Assembly (NCBI RefSeq): GCF_020176955.2
Contig: NZ_JAIUCZ020000006.1
Location: forward strand, 310,001 to 374,000
Length of the DNA: 64,000 bases
Source: Nocardia sp. alder85J
GTDB lineage: Bacteria; Actinomycetota; Actinomycetes; Mycobacteriales; Mycobacteriaceae
Direction of reading: 5' to 3'
How positions within the stretch are numbered: the stretch's first letter is position 1; every line of letters starts with the position of its first letter. Of this stretch, positions 25,626 to 34,511 are shown piece by piece. A program made the position numbers and the translations under genes. The notes beneath the pieces are model-generated. The model was not told where the DNA came from, ran no database searches, and saw only the letters and a list, made by a program, of their open reading frames with translations.

Positions 25626-26318
25626 TCAGCCCTGGTCGGCGGTCAGCCAGAATCCCCGGGACCCCAGCATCTCCACCGCTCGGTTGCCGCCGCGCAGGAA
25701 GTGCGCCTCGGTCAGGCCGCCGGCCGCGGACACCGATCGGGCCCGCAGCGCCGCCACGATCTCGCGGTGATCCCGGTCGGCGGTCTCCGGCCAGTCGTGA
25801 TGCGCCTCGTAGAACCCGTGCGGCCCGGCGGAACCCAGCACCCGGAGTGCGGCGATCAGCCGCCGCGATCCGGCGGCCCGGTTGATGACCCGATGGAACT
25901 CGAAGTTGAGCGCTTCCCGTGCGGGACCGGATCCGGTGACCGCCATCCGATCGAGCAGCACATCCAGCCGATTCAGGGCCGCGTCGGTGATCACGGTCGC
26001 CGCGTGCGCCGCGGCCAGCCCGGACACCACCCCGAGGATCCAGTAGTGATCCCGCACGTCGTCCCGGCTCAGACGGGCCACGAACGCACCGCGCCGAGGC
26101 GGAAGTTCCACCAGCCCTTCGATTTCCAGCTTGATCAGGGCCTCGCGCACCGGCAGCTTGCTGGCGCTCAGGGATTCGGCGATCTCCTCCTGATCGATCC
26201 GGTCCCCCGGGCGCAGTTCACCGGAGAAGATGCGGCGCCGGATCTCCTGCGCCGCCACGGTTTTCAAGCTGACCGACACCGCGGAGAGGGGCACGGACGG
26301 ATCTCGCATGGAAGACAT
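25626..26318 (-). CDS. GntR-family regulator, FCD subfamily, inside acyl-CoA operon
   Basis: A 230-residue protein. The winged helix shows KTVAAQEIRRRIFSGELRPG, IAESLSASKLPVREALIKLE and GLVELPPRRGAF. The FCD part has NFEFHRVINRAAGSRRLIAA, with the histidine/asparagine metal-ligand pattern, and DREHREIVAAL-like DRDHREIVAALRARS. ATG 26318 has GAGG at 7 nt. It lies 9 nt after a CaiB gene and 47 nt before the thiolase, so it appears to be embedded in the operon it may control. The AT-rich operators at 33139-33213 ahead of the operon are its most likely targets. Confidence 0.9.
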   Translation of the reverse strand: MSSMRDPSVPLSAVSVSLKTVAAQEIRRRIFSGELRPGDRIDQEEIAESLSASKLPVREALIKLEIEGLVELPPRRGAFVARLSRDDVRDHYWILGVVSGLAAAHAATVITDAALNRLDVLLDRMAVTGSGPAREALNFEFHRVINRAAGSRRLIAALRVLGSAGPHGFYEAHHDWPETADRDHREIVAALRARSVSAAGGLTEAHFLRGGNRAVEMLGSRGFWLTADQG

Positions 26319-26327
26319 CGCCGCACC

Positions 26328-27506
26328 TCAGGCCGGGGGCGGACCGGCGGCCGCCCGCGCACCGAATTCCGTTCGGATCGCCGCGGTGTCGGCGCCGAGG
26401 GCGGGTACCGACCCGTGCCGGATCGGCCAGCCGGTCGCCAGCGCCGGCGGCACCAGCGCCGGGACCGGTCCCGAGGGGGTCTCCACCTTGCGCCACCGGT
26501 CCCGGGCCGCCAGCTGCGGATGCCGCGTCAGTTCCACCACCCCGTTCAGCCGCGCGTTGCCGATGCCGGCCGCATCGGCCGCGGCCTGGATCTCGGCCAG
26601 CGTCCTGGTGGCACACCACTGTTCGAGCAGCCGGTCCAGCTCGGCCCGGTGCCGGATCCGGTCGTCGTTGTGGGCGTAGCGCGGATCGTCCGCCAGCTCG
26701 GGCCGCCCGATCAGCTCGGCCAGCCGCCGCCATTCGCGGTCACTGGTCGTGCCGAGCACGGCGGTCCGGCCGTCGACAGTCGGATATGCCCCGTAGGGTG
26801 CGATCATCGGTGAGCCCAGCCCGACCGGCACCGGTTCGGTCCCGGTGTGCAGCACCTGGTTGAGCGCGAAACCCATCATCTCGGCGACGGTGTCGAGCAT
26901 GGCGATCGGGATCACCGCGCCCCGCCCGGTCCGCTCGCGGTCGTACAGTGCGGCGAGCACGGCCGAGTACGCGTACAGCGCGGTGCCGATATCGGCGATC
27001 GGGATTCCGGGTTTGGCCGGATGTCCGGGGGTGCCGGTGATGCTGCACGATCCGGCCTCGGCCTGGATCAGCAGATCGTAGGCCCGTTTGTGTTCCAGCG
27101 GACCGCCGCTGCCGTAGCCGGAGATGTCCACGATGATCAACCGCGGATGGTCCCGTGCCAGCGCGTCCACGCCGAGGCCGAGCCGGTCCAGCGCGCCCGG
27201 CCCCAGATTGCTGACCAGCACGTCGGCGGCCGCGAGCAGCTCGCGCAGCACGGCCAGATCGGCCGGATCCGCGAGATCCAGTGCGGCCGACTCCTTTCCG
27301 TGGTTGAGCCAGGTGAAGTGCGCCGACAATCCACGCACCACGGAGTCGTAGTGCCGGGTCGAATCCCCGCACCCCGGCCGCTCCACCTTGACCACCCGGG
27401 CACCCAGATCGGCCAGGTGCCGGGTGCACAGCGGGGCCGAGATCGCCTGCTCCAGACCGACGACCATGACCCCGGCCAGCGGGCCGTTCGAATGCTGTTC
27501 GCTCAC
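26328..27506 (-). CDS. CaiB/BaiF-type CoA-transferase
   Basis: A 392-residue class III CoA-transferase. Family features: LAGVMVVGLEQAISAPLCTR, LADLGARVVKVERP, KESAALDLADP, YGSGGPLEHKRAYDLLIQAE and the candidate catalytic D172 in IADIGTALYAY. The GTG start at 27506 overlaps the stop of the upstream enoyl-CoA hydratase gene (GTGA), which indicates translational coupling. It lacks the GHDINY motif of the two racemase-type members, so a true CoA-transferase role is likelier. The alanine/glycine/proline-rich C-terminus is longer than in its paralogues. Confidence 0.9.
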   Translation of the reverse strand: MSEQHSNGPLAGVMVVGLEQAISAPLCTRHLADLGARVVKVERPGCGDSTRHYDSVVRGLSAHFTWLNHGKESAALDLADPADLAVLRELLAAADVLVSNLGPGALDRLGLGVDALARDHPRLIIVDISGYGSGGPLEHKRAYDLLIQAEAGSCSITGTPGHPAKPGIPIADIGTALYAYSAVLAALYDRERTGRGAVIPIAMLDTVAEMMGFALNQVLHTGTEPVPVGLGSPMIAPYGAYPTVDGRTAVLGTTSDREWRRLAELIGRPELADDPRYAHNDDRIRHRAELDRLLEQWCATRTLAEIQAAADAAGIGNARLNGVVELTRHPQLAARDRWRKVETPSGPVPALVPPALATGWPIRHGSVPALGADTAAIRTEFGARAAAGPPPA

Positions 27507-28294
27507 AGGAACTTCGGCTCCCGCTTCGCGCGGTGCGAGGCGACGCCCTCAACCACGTCCGGTCCGCCGAAGCCGTAGAATTCGAGCCCCAGCGAGGCAT
27601 CGAAGATCGGCATGGCCTGCCGGTACCAGCCGTTGAGCGCCATCTTGGTGCCCTGGATCCCGGCCCGCGACCCGGTGGACAACCGGATGGCCAGTTCCAG
27701 GGCCCGGTCCTGGACCTGATCGTCGTCCACGCACAGCGACACCATGCCCAGCCGCTCGGCCTCCTCGCCGGTGATCACGTCGTTGGTGAGCAGGTGGTAC
27801 TTGGCCTTGGCCATCCCGCACAGCAACGGCCAGCAGATCGCGGCGTGATCCCCGGCGGCCACGCCGATCCGCACGTGCCCGTCCACGATCTTGGCCCGCC
27901 GCCCGGCGACCGAGATGTCGGCCAGCAGGGCGACCACCAGTCCCGCCCCGACCGCGGGACCGTTGATCGCGGAGACGATCGGCTGCGGCACCTCGATGAG
28001 GTTGCGCACCAGGTCCCGCGCCTCGCGCATGACCCGGGTCCGCGACGCGTGGTCGCCGATCATGTCCTCGATCAGGTCGAAACTGCCGCCTGCCGAGAAC
28101 GCCCGGTCCCCGGCGCCGCGGACCAGGATCGCGCGCACCGATTCGTCGCGGGCGATCACCGGCCAGATGTCGGCCAACTCCCGATGCAGCACCGGGCCCA
28201 CCGAATTCAGGTTCGGGGCGTCCAGTACGAGCCGCAGCACCCCCTCGACGGGGCGATCGATGGTCAGCGACGAAAAGTCGTCGTATCCGGGCAC
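27503..28294 (-). CDS. Enoyl-CoA hydratase/isomerase (crotonase) family protein
   Basis: A 263-residue crotonase-fold protein. The CoA-binding/oxyanion segments are GAGDRAFSAGGSFDLIED and NGPAVGAGLVVALLADI. In place of the usual catalytic glutamates the region reads RIGVAAGDHAAICWPLLCG, as in a crotonase subgroup that keeps an aspartate. The C-terminus VVEGVASHRAKREPKF is typical. The start is GTG 28294 with GAGAGGAACGACT upstream. It lies 14 nt from the racemase-type gene and overlaps the CaiB start. It would hydrate or isomerise an enoyl-CoA in the operon's pathway. Confidence 0.9.
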   Translation of the reverse strand: MPGYDDFSSLTIDRPVEGVLRLVLDAPNLNSVGPVLHRELADIWPVIARDESVRAILVRGAGDRAFSAGGSFDLIEDMIGDHASRTRVMREARDLVRNLIEVPQPIVSAINGPAVGAGLVVALLADISVAGRRAKIVDGHVRIGVAAGDHAAICWPLLCGMAKAKYHLLTNDVITGEEAERLGMVSLCVDDDQVQDRALELAIRLSTGSRAGIQGTKMALNGWYRQAMPIFDASLGLEFYGFGGPDVVEGVASHRAKREPKFL

Positions 28295-28308
28295 AGTCGT
28301 TCCTCTCG

Positions 28309-29472
28309 TTACCTGATGTGATGCACGGTGGCGATGCCCGCATCCGGCTCGGCGGGTCCGGCGTCCCACCGGGCCGCCACGGCGGCGACCTGCTCGGTAC
28401 CCGCCGGCGGCGCCGAGGGGGTGCGGGCCGGAGTGCGGCCGAAGCGGGGGGCGGGCGCGGGATGCAGCGCCGCGCCGATCCGCTGGTACAGCCCGCGGGC
28501 GGCGTTGTGCGGGTCGGCCGCCGCCTCGTCGAAGGTGAGGACCGGGCTGACACAGGCATCGGTGCCTCGGTAGATCTCCGCCCATTCGGCCCGGGTGCGC
28601 CGGACGAGGGCGGCGGCGATCAGTTCGCGCAACCGCGGCCAGCGCACCCGGTCGTCCGGATTCGGCCAGCCGGAGGTGTCGACGCCGAGACGACCGGTGA
28701 ACTCACGGTAGAAGTCCGGTTCCAGCGCCCCCACCGCGAGGTAGCGGCCGTCCGCACACCGGTAGGTGTCGTAGAAGGGCGCGCCCGAATCCAGGAAGTT
28801 CGTTCCCGGTTCGTCGGAGTACAGCCCGGCCGCCCGCAGGCCCTGCAACTTCGCGGTCAGCAACGCGACCCCGTCGACCATCGCGACGTCCAGCACCTGA
28901 CCGTGGCCGCTGGTGTGGGCCGCCACCAGCGCGCACACGATCCCGAAGGCGCCCAGCGCCCCGCCGCCGGCGTAGTCGCCGAGCAGATTGATCGGCGGGC
29001 GCGGTGCCCCGCCGGCCGGGGCCAGCGCGTGCAGCACACCGGACTGCGCCACGTAATTGATGTCGTGCCCGGCCTCGTGCGCGCGCGGGCCGGTCTGCCC
29101 GTACCCGGTGAGCCGGGCGTACACCAGCCGCGGATTGCCTGCCGTGACCTCCGCGGGACCGAGTCCGAGCCGCTCGGCGACGCCGGGCCGGAAGCCCTCG
29201 ACGAATACGTCGGCGGCACCGGCCAGCCGCAGCACCGACTCCCGGCCGGCGGGATGTTTCAGATCGACCGGGACCGTGGTGACGCCCCGGTTGACGATAT
29301 CGACTTCGGCGGCGAGCCCCTCGGTCTGGTCCAGCGCCCGGGCGCTGCGGTGCGCGGGCCGCACCACGCGCACCACGTCCGCGCCCGAATCGGCCAGCAG
29401 CATGGACACATACGGCACGGGACCCATGCCCGCGAGCACCAGCACCCGGACCCCGGTCAGCGGTCCCGTCAT
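28309..29472 (-). CDS. Alpha-methylacyl-CoA racemase-type CaiB protein
   Basis: A 387-residue member of the CaiB superfamily with the racemase (AMACR/MCR) hallmarks: GHDINYVAQSG containing H136 and D137, NLLGDYAGGG with D166, and GAPFYDTYRCADGRYLAVGALE carrying the candidate glutamate. AMACR interconverts 2R- and 2S-methylacyl-CoA so that branched acids can enter beta-oxidation. Its presence between an acyl-CoA dehydrogenase (13 nt upstream) and an enoyl-CoA hydratase (14 nt downstream) fits breakdown of an alpha-methyl-branched acyl-CoA. A second racemase-type gene is at 40333. Confidence 0.9.
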   Translation of the reverse strand: MTGPLTGVRVLVLAGMGPVPYVSMLLADSGADVVRVVRPAHRSARALDQTEGLAAEVDIVNRGVTTVPVDLKHPAGRESVLRLAGAADVFVEGFRPGVAERLGLGPAEVTAGNPRLVYARLTGYGQTGPRAHEAGHDINYVAQSGVLHALAPAGGAPRPPINLLGDYAGGGALGAFGIVCALVAAHTSGHGQVLDVAMVDGVALLTAKLQGLRAAGLYSDEPGTNFLDSGAPFYDTYRCADGRYLAVGALEPDFYREFTGRLGVDTSGWPNPDDRVRWPRLRELIAAALVRRTRAEWAEIYRGTDACVSPVLTFDEAAADPHNAARGLYQRIGAALHPAPAPRFGRTPARTPSAPPAGTEQVAAVAARWDAGPAEPDAGIATVHHIR

Positions 29473-29485
29473 CGGATCATCCCTC

Positions 29486-30652
29486 TCAGTAGGAACGGGG
29501 CAGGCCGAGCACCTGCTGGGAGACGTAGTTGCGCACCATCTCCTGGGAGAACGGCGCGTTGCGCAGCAGTCGCACCTCCCGCCACAGCCGCTCGATGTGG
29601 TACTCCCTCGCGTACGCGTACCCGCCGAGGGTGGAGAAGGCGCGGTCGCACGCCTCGAATCCGCCTTCGGCGCCGAGATATTTGGCGGCGGCGGCCTCCG
29701 GCCCGCAGGGCAGGCCCCGGTCGAACAGGTCGGCCGCCTTCATCGCCATGCCCTCGGCGGCCTCGAGCCGGATCCACGAATCGGCGAGCGGATGGGCGAC
29801 GGCCTGATTCTTTCCGATCGGCCGGTCGAAGACGATGCGGTTCTTGGCGTAGTCGGTCGCCAGATCCAGAGCGGCCCGGCCCAGGCCGATCCCCTCCATC
29901 CCGACCACGATGCGCTCGGGATTCAGGCCGTCGAGCAGATAGTAGAAGCCCTTGTCGACCTCGCCGACGAGCCGATCCTCGGCCACTTCCAGATTGTCGA
30001 TGAACAGTTCGTTGGTGTCGATCGCCGCACGGCCGAGCTTGTCGATCTCCCGCACGGTGACGGCCTTGCGGTCCATGTCGCAGAGGAACAGCGACATGCC
30101 CCACAGCGGCTTGTCCTCGCTGCGCGGGGAGGTGCGGGCCAGCAGCAGGATCTTCTGCGCGTTCTGCGCGTTGGTGATGAACACCTTCTGCCCGTTGATC
30201 ACCCACCCGCCGTCGACCTTGGTGGCCTTGGTCTTGATGCGCGAAGTATCCACGCCCGCAGTGGGTTCGGTGACGCCGAAGGCCATCAGCAGCTCACCGG
30301 CCGCCAATTTCGGCAGGTACTCCTGCTTCATCGCCTCCGAGCCGTATTTCACGATCGGCGCGGGCGGGAAGACGTAGAAGTGGATCGCGGAGCCGCCGCT
30401 CATCCCGCCACCGGAGGCGGCGATCTCCCCCATCATCACCGCCGCCTCCCGCAGGCCGAGGCCGATCCCGCCGTACTGCTCGGGGATCATCGCGCCCAGC
30501 CAGCCACCGGCGGCGAAGGCGTGCACGAAGTCCCACGGGTATTCGTGCTTGCGGTCCTTGTCCAGCCAGTAGTCGTAGCCGAACCGGCGGGCCAGTTCCC
30601 GGGTCGCCCGGCGCACGACCTCGATGTTGTCGTCGACCTCTGCGGTGGTCAT
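29486..30652 (-). CDS. Acyl-CoA dehydrogenase
   Basis: A 388-residue FAD-dependent acyl-CoA dehydrogenase. It shows PEQYGGIGLGLREAAVMMGE, the FAD-binding block FGVTEPTAGVDTSRIKT, WVINGQKVFITNAQNA, and the second signature region RIVFDRPIGKNQAVAHPLAD. The C-terminus FSQEMVRNYVSQQVLGLPRS lacks the common YEGT-type catalytic loop, so the base may be the glutamate in SQEM. The ATG overlaps the stop of the AMP-ligase gene (ATGA), with AGGAGAGC upstream. It introduces the 2,3-double bond into the CoA ester. A second dehydrogenase is at 33248. Confidence 0.92.
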   Translation of the reverse strand: MTTAEVDDNIEVVRRATRELARRFGYDYWLDKDRKHEYPWDFVHAFAAGGWLGAMIPEQYGGIGLGLREAAVMMGEIAASGGGMSGGSAIHFYVFPPAPIVKYGSEAMKQEYLPKLAAGELLMAFGVTEPTAGVDTSRIKTKATKVDGGWVINGQKVFITNAQNAQKILLLARTSPRSEDKPLWGMSLFLCDMDRKAVTVREIDKLGRAAIDTNELFIDNLEVAEDRLVGEVDKGFYYLLDGLNPERIVVGMEGIGLGRAALDLATDYAKNRIVFDRPIGKNQAVAHPLADSWIRLEAAEGMAMKAADLFDRGLPCGPEAAAAKYLGAEGGFEACDRAFSTLGGYAYAREYHIERLWREVRLLRNAPFSQEMVRNYVSQQVLGLPRSY

Positions 30653-32610
30653 CGTCTGCTCTCCTGATCATGTTCTCCCGCAACGGGAATGGCCTCGAGC
30701 GGGGTGGTGGGGTCGAGGGCGGACAGATCGCCCGGCGCGGTGCCGAGGAAGCGGGCGCGGATCGCGCGCCGCATGATCTTGCCGTTCTTGGTCTTGGGCA
30801 GGGTGTCCACCACGTGGACCCGCGGTGCGAAGGACCGGCCCGCGTGCCCGGTGGCGGTGTCCTGGAGATCGGCCGGCGCGACGCCGCCATCGCGCAGCAC
30901 GGCGAAGGCGACCGCGCGTTGCCCGCGCTGTTCGTCGGGGACGCCGATGACCGCGACTTCCGCGATCCGGTCGTCCCGTAACAGGGCCGTCTCGATCTCG
31001 GCGGGTCCGACCCGGCGGCCGGACAGTTTGAGGGTGTCGTCGGAGCGGCCGTGGATGTGCCACATGTCCGAGTCGTCGACACTGGCGAGATCACCGTGCA
31101 CCCAGATACCGTCCCAGCGGCTCCAGTAGGTGTCCAGGTAACGGTCGCGGTCGTTCCAGAACGCGTGGGTCATGCCGGGAAAGGTGTTGCGCACCACCAG
31201 TTCCCCGATCTCGCCGGTGACCGGCCGGCCGTCCTCGCCGAAGATCGCCGCGTCCACGCCCGGCAGTGGCGCGCTGAACGCCGCCGCCGCCGCGGGCAGG
31301 AACGGATAGCCGACCAGCAGGCCGCCGCCGACCTCGGTGCCGCCGCTGTAGTTGACGATCGGGATGCGCCTGCCGCCGACCTCGCCGAACAGCCACCACC
31401 AGGTGGGCTCGTCCCATGCCTCACCGGTGGAGACGAACGCTCGTAGCGTGTCCATCGCAGGCGCGTCGGCGCCGGCGGCACGCAGCGCGCGGGCCGCCGT
31501 CGGCGCGATACCCTGGACGGTGATGCCGTTGCGCCGCACGATATCCCACATCCGATCGGGGGTGGGGTAGGTCGGCAGGCCCTCGATCATGACGATGGTC
31601 GCGCCCAGTTGCAGCGGCCCGGTCATCAACATCGGGCCGACCAGCCAGCCCAGATCGGTGATCCAGCCGACCACCTCCCCGGCGTGCAGGTCGAAGCCGT
31701 AGGCGAAATCGATCGCGGTCTTCACCGCGAAACCGCCGTGCGAGTGCACGATGCCCTTGGGCCGTCCGGTGGTGCCGGAGGTGTAGACCACGGTGAGTGG
31801 ATCGTTCGCCGCGGTGTCGACGGTCTCGATCGGCGCCGGGTGCGGATCCAGTTCGTCGTAGTACACATCCCGGCCGGCCGTCATCGGCACGGCGGCGCCC
31901 AGGTGCCGCACCACCACGACCGTGTGTACCGACGGCGAATCCGCCAGGGCCGCATCGGTGGTCGCCTTCAGATCGATCGGCAGGCCCCGGCGGGTGGTGC
32001 CGTCCGCGGTCACCAGAGCGACGGCCTCGGCATCCTGGAGCCGGGTCGCCAGCGCATCGGGGGTGTAACCGCTGAAGGTCGGGACGGAGACGGCGCCGAG
32101 CGTGGCGATGGCCAGGAACGCGACCGCGGCTTCCGGCACCACCGGCATGAACAGTGCCACCCGGTCGCCGCGGCGTACTCCGAGTTCACGCAGGTTCGCC
32201 GCGAAACGCCGGACCTCGGCGTCCAATTCGGCGAAGGTCAGGGTGCGGCGCTGCCCGTTGTCGCCCTCGTACACCACCGCGAGCTGCCCGGCCCGCTCCC
32301 CGGCGGCGTGCCGATGTGCGCACAGCCGCGCGACATTGATCCGGCCGCCCGGAAACCATTGTGGGAAAGGCTTTCCCGCCGAGTCGTCGACCACCCGCTC
32401 GAACGGCGCACCGAATTCGATGCCGAGATCGGCGACGGCCGCCCGCCAGAACCACTCCGGGTCGGCGACCGCGCGCCGGTTCAGCTGCACGACCGCGGCC
32501 GCATCGGACCCCAGTCCCCATTCCCGCATCGCGGCCAGCAACCGGCTGCGCTCCCGCACCACATCGTCGGGCACCCAGGCCGGGACGGTGGCGGGCTGTA
32601 CGTCTGCCAT
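30649..32610 (-). CDS. AMP-dependent acyl-CoA synthetase (acetoacetyl/acetyl-CoA synthetase-like)
   Basis: A 653-residue adenylate-forming enzyme that activates a carboxylic acid to its CoA thioester. The P-loop is YTSGTTGRPKG (276-286); later motifs include NYSGGTEVGGGLLVGYPF, GDLASVDDSDMWHIHGRSDD, KLSGRRVGPAEIE and the catalytic lysine K611 in TKNGKIMRR. Length and the N-terminal extension (PEWFWRAAVADLGIEF) are like acetoacetyl- or acetyl-CoA synthetases. ATG 32610 was chosen for AGGAGGACAGGCTC upstream, rather than the ATG 30 nt earlier. It overlaps the acyl-CoA dehydrogenase by 4 nt and would supply CoA esters to the operon. Confidence 0.92.
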   Translation of the reverse strand: MADVQPATVPAWVPDDVVRERSRLLAAMREWGLGSDAAAVVQLNRRAVADPEWFWRAAVADLGIEFGAPFERVVDDSAGKPFPQWFPGGRINVARLCAHRHAAGERAGQLAVVYEGDNGQRRTLTFAELDAEVRRFAANLRELGVRRGDRVALFMPVVPEAAVAFLAIATLGAVSVPTFSGYTPDALATRLQDAEAVALVTADGTTRRGLPIDLKATTDAALADSPSVHTVVVVRHLGAAVPMTAGRDVYYDELDPHPAPIETVDTAANDPLTVVYTSGTTGRPKGIVHSHGGFAVKTAIDFAYGFDLHAGEVVGWITDLGWLVGPMLMTGPLQLGATIVMIEGLPTYPTPDRMWDIVRRNGITVQGIAPTAARALRAAGADAPAMDTLRAFVSTGEAWDEPTWWWLFGEVGGRRIPIVNYSGGTEVGGGLLVGYPFLPAAAAAFSAPLPGVDAAIFGEDGRPVTGEIGELVVRNTFPGMTHAFWNDRDRYLDTYWSRWDGIWVHGDLASVDDSDMWHIHGRSDDTLKLSGRRVGPAEIETALLRDDRIAEVAVIGVPDEQRGQRAVAFAVLRDGGVAPADLQDTATGHAGRSFAPRVHVVDTLPKTKNGKIMRRAIRARFLGTAPGDLSALDPTTPLEAIPVAGEHDQESRR

Positions 32611-32632
32611 GAGCCTGTCCTCCTCGGTCCGA

Positions 32633-33094
32633 TCAGGCATGCTCGGCCGTGAGCTTGAGCATCAAGCCGACGCGTACGGCGTCGCAGACGACCTCGTCGC
32701 GCTGGTTGATCCCCAGATGACGGAAGGTGACGATGCCCGAATCGTCCCGGCTACGGGACTCCCGCCGGGTCACGATCTCGGTGCGGACCTGGATGGTGTC
32801 GCCGTGGAACACCGGCTTGGGGAAGGTGATCTTCTCGAAGCCGAGATTGCCGAGGGTGGTGCCCTGTGTGGTCTCCGGCACGGTGATGCCCGAGACCAGG
32901 CCAAGGATGAACAGGCTGTTGACCAGGCGCTGGCCGTAGATCGAATTCTTGCTGTACTCCGCGTCCAGGTGCAGCGGCGCCAGATTCAATGTCATCACGC
33001 TGAACAGCGTGTTGTCCGCCTCGGTGACCGTCCGCCGGGTCGGGTGGTCGATGACCAGACCCGGTTCCAGTTCTTCGAAGTACAAGCCCGGCAT
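32633..33094 (-). CDS. MaoC-like (R)-hydratase
   Basis: A 153-residue single hot-dog domain protein. The hydratase motif is TEADNTLFSVMTLNLAPLHL with D27 and H42 as the likely catalytic pair. It continues with YGQRLVNSLFILGLVSGI and KPVFHGDTIQVRTEIVTRR. Family members hydrate enoyl-CoA (including mesaconyl- or itaconyl-CoA-like substrates). ATG 33094 has AAAGGACATCAC upstream. It is the first gene of the long minus-strand acyl-CoA run and is divergent from an acyl-CoA dehydrogenase, with two AT-rich elements between. Confidence 0.9.
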   Translation of the reverse strand: MPGLYFEELEPGLVIDHPTRRTVTEADNTLFSVMTLNLAPLHLDAEYSKNSIYGQRLVNSLFILGLVSGITVPETTQGTTLGNLGFEKITFPKPVFHGDTIQVRTEIVTRRESRSRDDSGIVTFRHLGINQRDEVVCDAVRVGLMLKLTAEHA

Positions 33095-33138
33095 GTGATG
33101 TCCTTTCGCCACGCCCGGCCGTGACACCGGGCGAGATG

Positions 33139-33157
33139 GAATATATTATGTATGAAA
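33139..33157. promoter_or_regulatory. AT-rich near-palindrome upstream of MaoC gene
   Basis: GAATATATTATGTATGAAAC-type sequence lies 45 nt upstream of the MaoC start. ATATATTATGTAT aligns with 22710-22724 and 22793-22816, one member of the repeated AT-rich operator set. Confidence 0.5.
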
Positions 33158-33188
33158 CGCGATCGGCAACAGACGCCGTCAGACCGCT

Positions 33189-33213
33189 AAAATATAATAT
33201 ATTATATCATAAT
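33189..33213. promoter_or_regulatory. AT-rich perfect palindrome upstream of acyl-CoA dehydrogenase
   Basis: It contains ATATAATATATTATAT (33192-33207), a 16-bp perfect palindrome, 40 nt upstream of the TTG start at 33248. With 33139-33157 it brackets the divergent MaoC/dehydrogenase promoter. Such a long A/T-only palindrome is striking in DNA of about 70 % G+C. Confidence 0.6.
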
Positions 33214-33247
33214 CGCATATCGCGAGCCTGCTCGAAGGGAGCCGACC

Positions 33248-34411
33248 TTGTCCGACGTCAGTGCCGAGGACTTCGCGCCGATCCTGGCCCAGGTCCGCCG
33301 GTTCATCCGGACGAAAGTCGTCGCGCGCGAATCGGAGATCCTGGCCACCGACGCCATCCCCGCCGACATCCGGCGCGCCGCCGCCGAGATGGGGCTGTTC
33401 GGCTACGCCGTCCCCCAGGAGTGGGGCGGCCTGGGCCTGGATCTGACCCAGGATGTGGAACTGGCCATGGAATTCGGCTACACCTGCCTGTCGCTGCGGT
33501 CGCTGTTCGGCACCAACAATGGGATCGCCGGGCAGGTGCTGGTCAACTACGGCACCGATGCGCAGCGCAAACAGTGGCTCGAGCGGATCGCAGCGGGTGA
33601 GGTCATCGCCTCCTTCGCGCTCACCGAACCCGGCGCGGGCTCGAACCCGGCCGGCCTGCGCACCAGGGCCCGTCGCGACGGCGCCGACTGGATCATCGAT
33701 GGGCAGAAGCGATTCATCACCAATGCCCCGTTGGCCGACCTGTTCGTGGCCTTCGCCCGCACCGCAGAACCCGGCCCGGACGGGCCCGGCATCGCCGTGT
33801 TCCTGGTACCCGCCGCGACACCGGGCGTCCAGGTCGGACCGAAGGACGCCAAGATGGGTCAGGAGGGCGCTTGGACCGCCGACGTCACCTTCACCGATGT
33901 CCGGGTACCCGCGGCCGCGCTGGTCGGCGGCGCCGAGGACATCGGCTACCGGGCGGCCATGAGCTCACTGGCCCGCGGCCGGGTGCACATCGCCGCGCTG
34001 TCGGTCGGCACCGCGCAGCGCTGCCTGGACGAATCGGTGGCCTACGCGGCCAGCGCCACCCAGGGCGGCACCCCGATCGGCGATTTCCAGCTCGTCCAGG
34101 CGATGATCGCCGATCAGCAGACCGGTGTCATGGCCGGGCGAGCGCTGGTCCGCGACGCCGCCGCGCAATACGTCTCCGGCGCGGACCGCCGGATCATGCC
34201 GTCGGTGGCGAAACTGTTCTGCACCGAGATGGCCGGGCGGGCGGCCGACAACGCGGTGCAGATCCACGGCGGCTCCGGTTACATGCGTGAGGTGCCGGTC
34301 GAGCACCTCTATCGCGACGTGCGGCTGCTGCGCCTGTACGAGGGCACCAGCGAGATCCAGCGCCTCATCATCGGCGGAGGACTGGTCCGGGACGCGAAGA
34401 AACGCACCTGA
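33248..34411 (+). CDS. Acyl-CoA dehydrogenase
   Basis: A 387-residue acyl-CoA dehydrogenase. It has PQEWGGLGLDLTQDVELAME, the FAD motif FALTEPGAGSNPAGLRTRA, WIIDGQKRFITNAP, a helical C-terminal domain with QIHGGSGYMRE, and the catalytic glutamate E365 in LYEGTSEIQ. The start is TTG 33248, with GAAGGGAGCCGACC upstream; there is no better start nearby. It differs clearly from the dehydrogenase at 29486 (which lacks the YEGT loop), so the two may act on different chain types or steps. The FabG-like SDR follows 100 nt downstream on the same strand. Confidence 0.93.
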   Translation: MSDVSAEDFAPILAQVRRFIRTKVVARESEILATDAIPADIRRAAAEMGLFGYAVPQEWGGLGLDLTQDVELAMEFGYTCLSLRSLFGTNNGIAGQVLVNYGTDAQRKQWLERIAAGEVIASFALTEPGAGSNPAGLRTRARRDGADWIIDGQKRFITNAPLADLFVAFARTAEPGPDGPGIAVFLVPAATPGVQVGPKDAKMGQEGAWTADVTFTDVRVPAAALVGGAEDIGYRAAMSSLARGRVHIAALSVGTAQRCLDESVAYAASATQGGTPIGDFQLVQAMIADQQTGVMAGRALVRDAAAQYVSGADRRIMPSVAKLFCTEMAGRAADNAVQIHGGSGYMREVPVEHLYRDVRLLRLYEGTSEIQRLIIGGGLVRDAKKRT

Positions 34412-34511
34412 CCACCCGCCGGGACGGCACCATGGTCCAGGAGCCCGTCCACGGGCCGGCGCGACGAATCACCGTGCCGCACCGGCACATCCACCTACCG
34501 AGAGGAACCCC

